Source: Actinomyces urinae (lineage in GTDB: Bacteria > Actinomycetota > Actinomycetes > Actinomycetales > Actinomycetaceae). Taken from it: a stretch of 64,000 bases of DNA. The stretch covers positions 186,001 to 250,000 of the forward strand of contig NZ_LT632547.1 of NCBI RefSeq assembly GCF_900119695.1. The letters are read 5' to 3'. Numbering within the stretch: the stretch's first letter is position 1; every line of letters begins with the position of its first letter. Both the position numbers and the translations under genes were made by a program. The notes below the pieces were generated by a model. That model was not told the origin of the DNA and did not search any database. It was given only the letters and a program-made list of their open reading frames with translations. This document shows positions 18,477 through 27,408 of the stretch, one piece after another.

Positions 18477-20058
18477 CCGCGTTGATGACGCGCCAATTGA
18501 CGCGCGCGTTCGCGACCTCGCCACGGTGCTGGACCTACTCGGCGATGACCTACCGCCCGACAAACGCGGCGATTATGCGCGAGTGGCCGATATTGCAGCG
18601 GATCGTCTTGCCCTCGACCCCGACATGACCGTTGTGGCACTAATCGGAGCTACGGGATCGGGTAAGTCTAGCCTGTTCAACGCGCTACTTGAGGTGGATT
18701 TGGCGCCTGTTGGTGTGCGCCGACCTACCACGACCTCGATAATGGCAGCCAGCGCGCCGGGAACACAGTCGAATGCGATCTTGGATTGGCTTCAGATTAA
18801 GAATCGCGTGTTCATTCCGGCGGGGCTTGGGCTATCTCGTGATGTAACGATTGTGGACATGCCGGACGTTGACTCGGTGAACGCCCAGAATCGTGAGGCC
18901 GCACAGCGTCTTGCCCAGCGCGCAGACATCCTTGTTTGGGTGGTCGACCCGCAAAAGTATGCTGATGATGTTTTGCATTCACAGTTTATTAAGCCGTATG
19001 CGAAGCATTCGCGCGTCACCATTGTGGCGCTCACGCAGGTCGATCTGCTTTCGCCAGGTGACCAGATGGTGATTGTGGATGATTTGCGAGGTCTGCTTGC
19101 CGCTGATGGCCTCCAAAATGCTCGCATCGTGCCTACTTCTGCAAAGACGGGGGAGGGCATTGCCGAGCTCCGCATGCACATTAACGACACCGCGCAGGTA
19201 CAGCGCATTGAGTCAGCTCGGTTGAAGGCTGACGTGAGTGACGTGGCCAGTCGCATCCGCTCTGACTTGGAGCAGAGCAGTAGCGTGCTTCCTGCTGTGA
19301 AGGAACGCGATGTAGTTAGGGATCTAACCGAGGTTAGTGCTCGAGCCGCCGGAGCGCCGCAGGTTGCTGACGCGGTGCGCCGGGCCTACATTCATCGCGC
19401 GAAGAAGCATGTCGGTTGGCTTCCTACCCGCTACTGGCGTAGCTTGCGCCCTGATCCGCTGAAGCGCTGGCATTTAGGCGAAGGCAAGGGAGAACTGCAC
19501 TCTATGCAGGTAAGTGAGGTATCGAGCTCTTCGCTGCAGGTGAGTTTGAGGTCTCTTACCGAACGCGTTGCGCAAGGCCGCCCGCGCGTGTGGGCTAACG
19601 ACCTGCGGGAGGTTGCAAGCGAAGCTGGCAGCGGCATAAGCGATGATTTGAATGAGGCTGTGGCTAGCACGGACCTCGCTATTCGCGATGAGACGTCGGG
19701 GTGGTGGCGTTTTTCCAATGCCCTGCAGTGGGTCGGATGGCTGATTGCACTTATTGGAGCTTTATGGCTTGCAGCCGTGTGGGCTTCGCGAGAGTTCCTG
19801 CTGATCAATTGGGATCTTCCGCGTTTGTACGAGGTGCCCTATCCCACCTGGATGCTTCTAGGAGGCTTGGCCTGGACGCTACTGGTCGTTCTGATCTCAC
19901 ACTTTGCAACGCGGATGATTGCAAGAAGACTTGGGAGGCGGGCTGCTCAGTCTCTGCGTACCAGTATTGAGACAACGGTGCGGGCAAAGCTCTGGGCTCC
20001 GCTGCGCGCCGAGGATCAGAGGCAGCGACAGATCACGGATCTGCTTTCGCGCTTATAG
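18463..20058 (+). CDS. Dynamin-like membrane GTPase, second of a tandem pair
   Basis: A 531-residue GTPase. Walker A is GATGSGKSS at 62-70, G3 is VDMPDVDS, and G4 appears as LTQVD. Two clear TM segments lie at about residues 420-445 and 460-485, forming a hairpin, and a basic helical tail follows. I place the start at ATG 18463, which overlaps the first GTPase gene by 14 bases and follows GAGG; the open frame extends to a GTG at 18358 but that would bury far more of the upstream gene. The two proteins share layout but little sequence by eye, suggesting an obligate heteropair, as in other tandem bacterial dynamins. Function is inferred from architecture only. Confidence 0.7.
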   Translation: MRIFNRVDDAPIDARVRDLATVLDLLGDDLPPDKRGDYARVADIAADRLALDPDMTVVALIGATGSGKSSLFNALLEVDLAPVGVRRPTTTSIMAASAPGTQSNAILDWLQIKNRVFIPAGLGLSRDVTIVDMPDVDSVNAQNREAAQRLAQRADILVWVVDPQKYADDVLHSQFIKPYAKHSRVTIVALTQVDLLSPGDQMVIVDDLRGLLAADGLQNARIVPTSAKTGEGIAELRMHINDTAQVQRIESARLKADVSDVASRIRSDLEQSSSVLPAVKERDVVRDLTEVSARAAGAPQVADAVRRAYIHRAKKHVGWLPTRYWRSLRPDPLKRWHLGEGKGELHSMQVSEVSSSSLQVSLRSLTERVAQGRPRVWANDLREVASEAGSGISDDLNEAVASTDLAIRDETSGWWRFSNALQWVGWLIALIGALWLAAVWASREFLLINWDLPRLYEVPYPTWMLLGGLAWTLLVVLISHFATRMIARRLGRRAAQSLRTSIETTVRAKLWAPLRAEDQRQRQITDLLSRL

Positions 20059-20114
20059 CACGACCGGTTCACATGAGTTGTCACAAAGCGTTCGTGGTGA
20101 AGACGAGGGCAGTC

Positions 20115-20990
20115 CTATCTCACACAGATAGCAAGAAATTCCCGCGCGGGCTTTGCCGCGAAGCCATTTTGCGTGCGCAAGCGCCTACCCGCCGTGTACG
20201 TGACGTCAAAATAGTGAAAACGCCAATTCGGTGACAGGATGTCTTCGAAAAAGTTGTCGTCACCCACGGTGCGATTACTCATGGCTACCGCGCAGTTTTT
20301 GTCATTAACGAGCAATTCCATCCATTCACACAGTTGCTTTTGATGCTCGTCATCAAAATCTGTGCCGTAGGAAGTGAAACTTCCGCGATAGGGCGGATCG
20401 CAGTACACAAAACTGCCGTCTGGAACCGGGACCTGCTTGTAATCAGTGCTGTTAATCTCTGTGCGTTGCAAGGCATTTGCCCAAGCTAGCAGAAGAGGTG
20501 CTTGAAAGACCTGTTCTTTGATCTTGTGATTCAGCAGGCCCGCAGGGGTGGCAAAAAGCCCTCCGCCCTCTCTATTTGTCTGCCAGATTCCATTGAATCC
20601 TGTGCGCATTAGAAAATAGAGCAGTGCAAAATCCTGGGTTTCCCAGTACTCGCGACGCTTTTCATAGTAGAAGGATTTGCGTCGTTCTTTGCCTTCAATC
20701 GCAAGGTATTCGTCTGTCAAAGCGTCAACGGCTTCGATGAAGCGAGCCGCATCGGTTTTGAGTGTCCGGAGGATACCTGCGAGTTCACTATTCACATCGT
20801 TAATAATGAAACCTAGTTCAGGGTTTGCCTCAGCGTATTCGTTGAAGAGGTTGCAAAATACTGCGCCGCCTCCAAAAAATGGCTCTACGTAACTACTGTA
20901 TTGCGAGAGGCTTGGGAACTTGTCCTCGTAGTGCTTGAGCAATCTGCTCTTGCCTCCGGCCCACATGTAAAACGGTTTCAACTGCTCCAT
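20115..20990 (-). CDS. dam: DNA adenine methylase (Dam / M.DpnII class, D12)
   Basis: A 291-residue N6-adenine methyltransferase. The SAM-binding motif reads WAGGKSRLL near the start and EPFFGGGAVF at ~38-47; the catalytic motif IV is CDPPYRGSF near residue 198; LMRTGFNGIW is typical of the GATC-methylating D12 family. The likely target is GATC, but the recognition residues cannot be verified by eye. No restriction enzyme gene lies beside it, so it is an orphan methylase here. It stands alone on the minus strand inside the block between hisS and aspS, and looks slightly more AT-rich than its neighbours, in keeping with acquisition from a phage or restriction system. Confidence 0.88.
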   Translation of the reverse strand: MEQLKPFYMWAGGKSRLLKHYEDKFPSLSQYSSYVEPFFGGGAVFCNLFNEYAEANPELGFIINDVNSELAGILRTLKTDAARFIEAVDALTDEYLAIEGKERRKSFYYEKRREYWETQDFALLYFLMRTGFNGIWQTNREGGGLFATPAGLLNHKIKEQVFQAPLLLAWANALQRTEINSTDYKQVPVPDGSFVYCDPPYRGSFTSYGTDFDDEHQKQLCEWMELLVNDKNCAVAMSNRTVGDDNFFEDILSPNWRFHYFDVTYTAGRRLRTQNGFAAKPAREFLAICVR

Positions 20991-21127
20991 GTAGCTAAAT
21001 CTTCACTACCACCAAGATGACTCTCGTTAATTCTTAACGCTTGTTTGTCTCTAAGTCTTGCAAAATCCCAACCATAGCGTGCGAAGTCGGGGATTCACAG
21101 CATATATTGTGCACAAGGCCAAGAGGT

Positions 21128-23017
21128 TTAATGGAAGCGTTTCCGCTTGAAACCGCTGCGTCCGCGCGAGTGCGAGGCGAAGTCTCGGCTTCGTTTACCT
21201 AGCCGGCGCTTCTTATCACGAAAGGTGTTGCCGTCGCGGCGATTTTCAAACGGTTCTTCCTCGCCGGCGCGCCTATTGCGGTGGCGAGATTCACGCCTGT
21301 CTGCGCTCTCATGGTTTCGCCTGGATGGGCCGCGATCCTTCTTAATGCGAAGCTGCCTGCCGGAAATGGTCGCACGCCCGATTTTGCGTTCCGCGTCATC
21401 GGTCAACGGCAGAGCCATATCAACGAGGGAGAAGGTGGGGAAGATGTCGATGCGTCCCAGATCCTTGCCCTCAACGCCACCCTCGTTCGTGATCGCACCA
21501 ACGATCGCTCCTGGCTTCACATTGTCCTTGTGGCCAACCTCCACCCGGTAACGGTGCCTGAACCCGGATTCGGGTATGCGGCCAGCTCCACGATTCTTAG
21601 CTTTCTTAGGCTTGTCACGCCCCTCTTCGAACGATGCGACAACGAAATTGCCATCCTCATCCAGCACTTCTTCGCGTCGAATCCGGCCACTGCCACGACG
21701 TTCAGAATCCTCCACGCGCCCCTGGTCGCCAATAGCTTGCGCAAGAAGCGCCGCGGCAAGGTCATCCAGGTCAAGCTCACCGGTATCAGTGATTTCATTT
21801 ATGAGGTCGTAGTACAGCTCCAGGCGCCCGGCCTCAAGTCGGCCAGGAAGCTTGTCGAGAAGGCGGCGCGCACGCACGGCAGAGACTTCGCGCGGGGTGG
21901 GGATCGCAACCTCCGTCATGGGGGTGCCGGTAAGCTTCTCAATCTTGCGTAGGCGTCCGCGCTCGCGCGGGGTGAAGAAGGTGAGTGAACGGCCAGAACG
22001 TCCTGCACGGCCGGTCCGGCCAACACGGTGAACGTAGGCTTCGGCTTCACGCGGCACGTCAAAGTTCACCACGAGGCCAATGCGGTCAACGTCCAGGCCA
22101 CGCGCTGCGACGTCGGTGGCAATCAACACGTCTAGCGAGCCGTCGCGCAAACGACGCATGATTCGTTCACGCTCATTTTGGGAAACATCACCGGAAATAC
22201 CCGCCGTTTTGAAGCCGCGCCGGGTCATGTCAGCCGATACCTCGTCCACATCGGAACGGGTGCGAACGAACACTATCGCAGCGTCTTCATCGCGGGTAGC
22301 CAGGACGCGGCCGAGCGCACCGAGTTTATGTTTGAACGGCACCACGGCATACGTTTGCTCTAGATTGTCAGCTGTAGAGGCTTGCGGGGCTACCTCTACG
22401 CGCACAGGGTCGGTGAGGTAAGCATCCGCGACTTTTTGGATGGCGGGCGGCATAGTTGCAGAGAACAAAGCGTTTACTCGCTCCTGCGATTCAGGCATGG
22501 AGGCCGCGATGGTTTCCACATCTTCGGCAAAGCCCATACGCAGCATCTCGTCGGCCTCATCAAGTACGAGCACGCGCACGTTTCCGAGCTTCAAATAGTC
22601 TTTGTTGATCAGGTCGATAATGCGGCCAGGTGTGCCCACAACGATCTGTGCGCCTGCCTTCAATGCCCGGATCTGCGGGGAATAGGACGAGCCGCCGTAC
22701 ACGGTGACGACAGAGACCGGCAGGTGCTTCGCAAAGGATTCGAGGGCGGTCGCGCTTTGCATTGCGAGTTCACGCGTGGGGGCAAGCACCACGGCTTGAA
22801 CGTGTTTTTGTTCAGCATCAATTAGGCTCAGCAGGGGAAGACCAAACGCAGCGGTTTTGCCGGTTCCCGTTTGGGCGATGCCCACAATATCGCGGCCCTG
22901 CAGAAGAGGCGGGATCGAGCCAGCTTGGATAGGAGTCGGCGTTTCAAAGCCCATCTCACTAATCGCGTCCAAAATTGGCGCGGAAAGGGAAAGGTCAGAA
23001 AATTTGGGGGATTCCAT
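21128..23017 (-). CDS. deaD: DEAD-box RNA helicase (DeaD/CsdA type)
   Basis: A 629-residue ATP-dependent RNA helicase. Q motif TPIQAGSIP, Walker A AQTGTGKT, VLDEADEM (motif II), SAT (motif III) and HRVGRTGRAG (motif VI) are all present in residues 20-340. A DbpA-type RNA-binding domain follows at ~480-560 (GFRHRYRVEVG, GAIVGAITNEGGV). The last ~70 residues are strongly basic, rich in Arg and Asp/Glu, a probable RNA-binding tail. Such enzymes unwind rRNA and mRNA in ribosome assembly and the cold response. It is monocistronic on the minus strand. Confidence 0.93.
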   Translation of the reverse strand: MESPKFSDLSLSAPILDAISEMGFETPTPIQAGSIPPLLQGRDIVGIAQTGTGKTAAFGLPLLSLIDAEQKHVQAVVLAPTRELAMQSATALESFAKHLPVSVVTVYGGSSYSPQIRALKAGAQIVVGTPGRIIDLINKDYLKLGNVRVLVLDEADEMLRMGFAEDVETIAASMPESQERVNALFSATMPPAIQKVADAYLTDPVRVEVAPQASTADNLEQTYAVVPFKHKLGALGRVLATRDEDAAIVFVRTRSDVDEVSADMTRRGFKTAGISGDVSQNERERIMRRLRDGSLDVLIATDVAARGLDVDRIGLVVNFDVPREAEAYVHRVGRTGRAGRSGRSLTFFTPRERGRLRKIEKLTGTPMTEVAIPTPREVSAVRARRLLDKLPGRLEAGRLELYYDLINEITDTGELDLDDLAAALLAQAIGDQGRVEDSERRGSGRIRREEVLDEDGNFVVASFEEGRDKPKKAKNRGAGRIPESGFRHRYRVEVGHKDNVKPGAIVGAITNEGGVEGKDLGRIDIFPTFSLVDMALPLTDDAERKIGRATISGRQLRIKKDRGPSRRNHESADRRESRHRNRRAGEEEPFENRRDGNTFRDKKRRLGKRSRDFASHSRGRSGFKRKRFH

Positions 23018-23177
23018 GGCATCCGTTCACTAGAAAAAGAAATGCCGCATCCCCCGTCACACATACTCTTGCACCATCATTGGAGGCTAGCGGCTACTAA
23101 AACTCTACCGAATTTGTCTTCCGGGTCGATAAATCCGGGCGGTGAGGTTCCTTACAGCCACTGTTCACCTGGGTGCT

Positions 23178-24545
23178 CTAGATGCTGGCTACGCGCTTAA
23201 CTCCAATGATGCGCGTGGAGGCAAAGATAGCGAGGCAGGCGAAACTGATCGACACGAACGAGGTGGGGAGGTACGGAGATACGCCGCCACCCAGGTGCGC
23301 CCATCCTGATAGAGCCACCGATGACAATCCCATGGCGAGGGCGGGCCCAAGTGCGTCAGCCAGCTGCAAAGAAGCAGAGACGTCGCCGTGGCGGGCTTTT
23401 GCAGCGATTCCAAGTGCGAGGTCAGAGGAAGTCGAGTGGGCTAAACCTTGGCCCAACCCCATGATGGCAAACCCCGCAATAGAGACGGCTGGGGAAACGG
23501 ACTGCATGGGCATGGTTATAACTAGTAGCGCGCCCAGCAGAATGAGGATTGATCCAAGTCCAGGAATCTTAGTGCGGCTCTCCCATAACGCCACGCGTGC
23601 TTGCGCCCACGATCCGATGGTCCAAGCAACAGAACCAATCGCGATTGCCCAGCCCGTGGATGCAGGACTCCAACCGTGTACGCGGTCAAGAACGAGGGGC
23701 AGGAAGAACTCTGCACCAATGAGGGCGGCCATGATTGCCATGCGCAGGCCCACGATGGAAGGAACACCTGGGGCGGCTCTGAAGGTGCCTTTAGGGAGTA
23801 GGCGAGGCATGCCGACTGCAAGCAGTGCGGCTCCGATAATGACGCCTATCCACATGGATAGTTCGCTGAGGCCGCCGGCAACCTGCAGGGCAATGATACC
23901 GGCGCTCGTAAGCAGGGCGGCCACGAATGCCGGCGGTGGGGTAGCCTCGCCCAACTCTTTGGCCGGCATACGACGCAGAATTGGAATGAGAGGAAGTAAG
24001 GCGGCTAACGCGATGGGGATGATAAGCAAAAACACGAGCCTCCAGCTCCAGTGCTGAACGATATAGCCGGCAATGGAGGGGCCAATCATTGAGGGCAATA
24101 CCCAGGCGAAGGAGAAGACTGCAAAGAAGAATGGGCGGCGCTCGTTGGACACCACGTCACCGACCATGACGTACAGCGGCACCATGATCATGCCTGAGCC
24201 AAGGCCTTGAATCGCGCGTCCAACAATGAAGACCGCGAGGTTTGGCGCCACCCCCGCGGCAAGTGCGCCAAGCGAGAACATAGTCATGCCGAATACCAGG
24301 GGCCTTCTAACTCCCATCTTGTCGGCCCACCAACCAGCGATGGTGGTAGAGAGAATCTGACCGGCCAAAACCATTCCCGCGGCAAGCGAATACCAGCGGT
24401 CTCCACCCAGATCTGCAACAACTGTAGGCAACGCATTAGTGGTTGCAAGCGCTTCAAAAGCCAAGCAAGTAATAAGTACCACCGAGCCGATTAGAAGGAG
24501 TTTTTCAATCGGAGTAGAGGTGTTGTTGCTTTGCGCTTGCTTCAT
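23178..24545 (-). CDS. MFS transporter (multidrug-efflux-like)
   Basis: A ~455-residue integral membrane protein with about 12-14 hydrophobic segments. ALPTVVADLGG near the first TM and the loop GWWADKMGVRRPLVFG match the drug:proton antiporter branch of the major facilitator superfamily. I set the start at ATG 24545 (MKQAQSNN); the open frame continues to 24662, but the extra 39 residues are basic and unlike an MFS N-terminus. The start region has only a weak ribosome binding site. Substrate is unknown. It is divergent from aspS and ends the accessory block. Confidence 0.82.
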   Translation of the reverse strand: MKQAQSNNTSTPIEKLLLIGSVVLITCLAFEALATTNALPTVVADLGGDRWYSLAAGMVLAGQILSTTIAGWWADKMGVRRPLVFGMTMFSLGALAAGVAPNLAVFIVGRAIQGLGSGMIMVPLYVMVGDVVSNERRPFFFAVFSFAWVLPSMIGPSIAGYIVQHWSWRLVFLLIIPIALAALLPLIPILRRMPAKELGEATPPPAFVAALLTSAGIIALQVAGGLSELSMWIGVIIGAALLAVGMPRLLPKGTFRAAPGVPSIVGLRMAIMAALIGAEFFLPLVLDRVHGWSPASTGWAIAIGSVAWTIGSWAQARVALWESRTKIPGLGSILILLGALLVITMPMQSVSPAVSIAGFAIMGLGQGLAHSTSSDLALGIAAKARHGDVSASLQLADALGPALAMGLSSVALSGWAHLGGGVSPYLPTSFVSISFACLAIFASTRIIGVKRVASI

Positions 24546-24686
24546 ACAGTCCAAGGTAGAGATCAGCCAAAAAAATAGCAAAACCTCCGCGCTTTGTCGT
24601 TTAGCCCCGACCTTGCGCTTCCATTTGCAAGTCTGTTGACAACGCCAATGCGAGGCGAACATTTTTTAGGAGTGGGGCGAAGGGTT

Positions 24687-24692
24687 TAGGAT
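24687..24692 (+). promoter_or_regulatory. Possible -10 element of aspS
   Basis: TAGGAT lies 58 bases before the aspS ATG in the 199-base divergent gap with the MFS gene. GAAAGGAACG just before the ATG is a good ribosome binding site, so this gene has a leader. Confidence 0.3.
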
Positions 24693-24744
24693 TGTGTCGC
24701 GCCCGCCCGTCTCGCGGTGCCGCTAAATCTGAAAGGAACGCCGA

Positions 24745-26517
24745 ATGCTGCGTACACACAATATTGGGTCTTTGAACGCGTCACTGGCTGGCCAAGTTGT
24801 TACCTTGGCAGGTTGGGTTGACCGCCGCCGCGACCACGGTGGGGTTGTATTTATTGATTTGCGAGATGCGTCCGGAGTGGCGCAGGTAGTCGTGCGTGAT
24901 GAGGTAGTTGCGCACCAGCTTCGCTCCGAATTTGTCCTGCAGGTTACAGGTGAGGTGTCGCTACGTCCCGAGGGCAACGAGAACTTGAACATCCCGACCG
25001 GTGAGATCGAGGTGCTCGGTGACGACGTCAAGATCTTGAACACTGCGGCCGCACTGCCGTTCCAGGTGTCAGACCATGCGGATGACTCGGGCAAGGTAGG
25101 AGAAGAAACACGTCTGCGTTACCGCTACCTAGACCTGCGTCGCTCCAAGCTGCAGCATGCGATTCGTTTGCGTTCCGAAGTGTCTAAAGCGGCACGCTCC
25201 GTCCTCGACAATCATGATTTTGTTGAGATCGAAACTCCAACGCTGACGCGTTCAACGCCAGAGGGTGCGCGTGACTTCCTCGTTCCTGCCCGCCTCGCGC
25301 CCGGTTCTTGGTACGCACTCCCGCAGTCCCCGCAGCTGTTCAAGCAGCTACTCATGGTTGGCGGCATGGAGCGCTACTACCAGATCGCGCGCTGCTACCG
25401 CGACGAGGATTTCCGTGCGGACCGTCAGCCGGAGTTCACCCAGCTCGATATTGAGATGTCATTTGTGGACCAGGAAGACGTAATCGCAGTTGCCGAGGAC
25501 GTCCTCAAAGCCGTGTGGAAGACCATCGATTACGACCTTGAAACGCCAATTGCACGCATGACGTTCAAGGATGCGATGGAGAAGTACGGTACGGACAAGC
25601 CGGACCTGCGTTTCGGACTAGAGATCGTTGACCTGACGGAGTACTTCAAGGACACTCCCTTCCGCGTGTTCCAAAACGAATACGTCGGCGCGGTCGTAAT
25701 GCCCGGCGGGGGTTCACAGGCGCGCCGCACGTTCGACAAATGGCAAGAATGGGCGCGTTCACGCGGTGCGCGCGGCCTAGCATACGTGACGATCAGCAAC
25801 GAGGGTGAGCTTGGCGGCCCCGTTGCGAAGAATATTTCCGAGGCGGAGCGGGCTGGCCTTATGGAGGCTACCGGTGCAAAGCCGGGGGACTGTATCTTCT
25901 TTGGTGCGGGCAAACCGGCGGAGGCCCGGGCCCTGCTTGGCGCCACCCGTCTTGAGGTGGGTAAACGCGCCGGCCTCATCGACGAAGATGCTTGGTCTTT
26001 CGTGTGGGTTGTTGATGCCCCACTGTTCAAGGAAGCCGGGCTGGATGATGACGTGGATCTCGGCTCTTCGAAGTGGACTGCGGTTCACCACGCGTTCACG
26101 TCTCCAAACCCTGACTGGATCGATAACTTCGAGGAGGATCCGGGTAATGCCCTCGCCTACGCTTACGACATTGTCTGCAACGGCAATGAGATCGGCGGCG
26201 GCTCCATTCGTATTCACCGCCGCGACGTGCAAGAGCGCGTATTCAAGGTGATGGGTATTGGCGCGGAAGAGGCCCAGGAGAAGTTCGGATTCCTGCTCGA
26301 CGCATTCAAGTTTGGCGCTCCGCCGCACGGTGGCATCGCATTTGGCTGGGACCGTATCGTCTCACTCCTTACCAAGTCAGAATCGATCCGCGACGTGATT
26401 GCGTTCCCGAAGTCAGGCGGCGGCTACGATCCGTTGACCCAGGCTCCGGCGCCGATTCCAGACGAGCAACGCGCAGAGACAGGCGTGGACTGGAAGCCAG
26501 AGGACGAAGAGGACTAG
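24745..26517 (+). CDS. aspS: Aspartyl-tRNA synthetase (bacterial type)
   Basis: A 590-residue class IIb synthetase. It has an N-terminal OB anticodon-binding domain (~1-105, with [11 protein letters not shown]), the catalytic core with motif 2 [16 protein letters not shown], the bacterial GAD insertion (~290-400) and motif 3 AFGWDRIV near the end. It charges tRNA-Asp; many actinobacterial forms are non-discriminating and also charge tRNA-Asn for GatCAB, which cannot be settled here. A strong hairpin terminator follows. Confidence 0.96.
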   Translation: MLRTHNIGSLNASLAGQVVTLAGWVDRRRDHGGVVFIDLRDASGVAQVVVRDEVVAHQLRSEFVLQVTGEVSLRPEGNENLNIPTGEIEVLGDDVKILNTAAALPFQVSDHADDSGKVGEETRLRYRYLDLRRSKLQHAIRLRSEVSKAARSVLDNHDFVEIETPTLTRSTPEGARDFLVPARLAPGSWYALPQSPQLFKQLLMVGGMERYYQIARCYRDEDFRADRQPEFTQLDIEMSFVDQEDVIAVAEDVLKAVWKTIDYDLETPIARMTFKDAMEKYGTDKPDLRFGLEIVDLTEYFKDTPFRVFQNEYVGAVVMPGGGSQARRTFDKWQEWARSRGARGLAYVTISNEGELGGPVAKNISEAERAGLMEATGAKPGDCIFFGAGKPAEARALLGATRLEVGKRAGLIDEDAWSFVWVVDAPLFKEAGLDDDVDLGSSKWTAVHHAFTSPNPDWIDNFEEDPGNALAYAYDIVCNGNEIGGGSIRIHRRDVQERVFKVMGIGAEEAQEKFGFLLDAFKFGAPPHGGIAFGWDRIVSLLTKSESIRDVIAFPKSGGGYDPLTQAPAPIPDEQRAETGVDWKPEDEED

Positions 26518-26548
26518 CCGCAAGCGCTGCTGCGTGCCGGCTGACTTA

Positions 26549-26601
26549 AAATGCTCCCCACTGGGTGGACGGGAAACCGTTCGGAGTGGGGAGCATTAAT
26601 A
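26549..26601 (+). terminator. Compound hairpin terminator after aspS
   Basis: Perfect 13-base stem AATGCTCCCCACT / AGTGGGGAGCATT. Its 22-base interior contains a second small hairpin ACGG-GAAA-CCGT with a GNRA loop. AATAT follows rather than a T-run. Confidence 0.65.
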
Positions 26602-26667
26602 TGTACACTCCTTCAAAGTGCTCTCGCAAATCCACTCGATCGCGCGCGTTATAGGTAACGAAGTGAT

Positions 26668-26678
26668 TACAATGAGCT
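26668..26678 (+). promoter_or_regulatory. Leaderless-type promoter of yciO (-10 TACAAT)
   Basis: TACAAT (26668-26673) lies 5 bases before the ATG at 26679; no ribosome binding site is present. Confidence 0.35.
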
Positions 26679-27296
26679 ATGGCATACATTGAGATTCACC
26701 CGGAAAACCCACAAGTTAGGTTCGTTAATCAGGCGGTTGAACTACTGAAAGATGGGGGAGTTATCGCGCTCCCAACCGACTCTGGTTACGCCGTTGCAAC
26801 AACAATGGGTAACAAGGACGGGTTGGACAGGATTCGCCAGATCCGCCACCTTGATGAGAAGCACAATTTCTCCCTCCTGTGCCATAACTTTTCGCAACTT
26901 GGCCACATCGTCATTGTGGACAACAAGGCGTTTCGAACTATTAAGGCGTTAACTCCGGGCCCCTACACGTTCATTTTGCGCGGCACCAAGGAAGTGCCCC
27001 GTCAGACGTTGAATAAGAAAAAGCAGACCGTGGGTGTGCGCATTCCCGACCACAAGATCACGCAGTCCATAGTCGAGGCTCTGGGTGAGCCCATGCTTTG
27101 TTCCACGCTGATTATGCCGGGCGAGGACGAGGCGCTTTGGGATCCAGCGGCGGTGAATGATCGCGTTGGCCATCTCGTTGACATGGTTCTTGGTGGCCCG
27201 GTTGGCAACGCTGGAGCAACAACTGTTATTGATTTCACCAGCGGCAGTCCCGAGGTTGTTCGCCAGGGCGCAGGATCAACAGATCTGTTCGACTAA
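26679..27296 (+). CDS. yciO: Sua5/YciO/YrdC-family protein (YciO type)
   Basis: A 205-residue protein with the YrdC fold: the N-terminal GGVIALPTDSGYAV nucleotide-binding segment, the KHNFSLLCHNFSQLGHI region and ALTPGPYTFILRGT. The family includes TsaC/Sua5, which makes threonylcarbamoyl-AMP for the t6A tRNA modification; the KKKQTVGVRIPDH and C-terminal features fit the YciO branch better, whose role is less clear. Single gene with a leaderless-type promoter and a strong terminator. Confidence 0.88.
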   Translation: MAYIEIHPENPQVRFVNQAVELLKDGGVIALPTDSGYAVATTMGNKDGLDRIRQIRHLDEKHNFSLLCHNFSQLGHIVIVDNKAFRTIKALTPGPYTFILRGTKEVPRQTLNKKKQTVGVRIPDHKITQSIVEALGEPMLCSTLIMPGEDEALWDPAAVNDRVGHLVDMVLGGPVGNAGATTVIDFTSGSPEVVRQGAGSTDLFD

Positions 27297-27307
27297 TCAA
27301 TCATGGA

Positions 27308-27336
27308 GGAGGGCGCGGATAGCGCCCTCCTTTTGT
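27308..27336 (+). terminator. Intrinsic terminator after yciO
   Basis: Nine-base perfect stem GGAGGGCGC / GCGCCCTCC with a 5-base loop, followed by TTTTGT. Confidence 0.85.
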
Positions 27337-27395
27337 CTGCGCAAAATCGGTAGGCGGGCAGGGGATACAACTTCGCGCTGGCAATGTTGAACAAC

Positions 27396-27408
27396 TAGGG
27401 TTGGGGTT
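27396..27408 (+). promoter_or_regulatory. Leaderless-type promoter of rarA (-10 TAGGGT)
   Basis: TAGGGT (27396-27401) is 7 bases before the ATG at 27409. TGGGGTT in between is not a convincing ribosome binding site. Confidence 0.4.

Noticed and set aside
23182-24057. 291-codon plus-strand open frame antisense to the MFS gene
   Set aside because: It is a mirror of the GC-rich codon pattern of the MFS transporter on the minus strand, whose protein has clear TM segments and family motifs.
24546-24662. Upstream in-frame start extending the MFS protein by 39 residues
   Set aside because: The added residues are basic and Trp/Cys-rich, unlike MFS N-termini; the ATG at 24545 gives a normal start.
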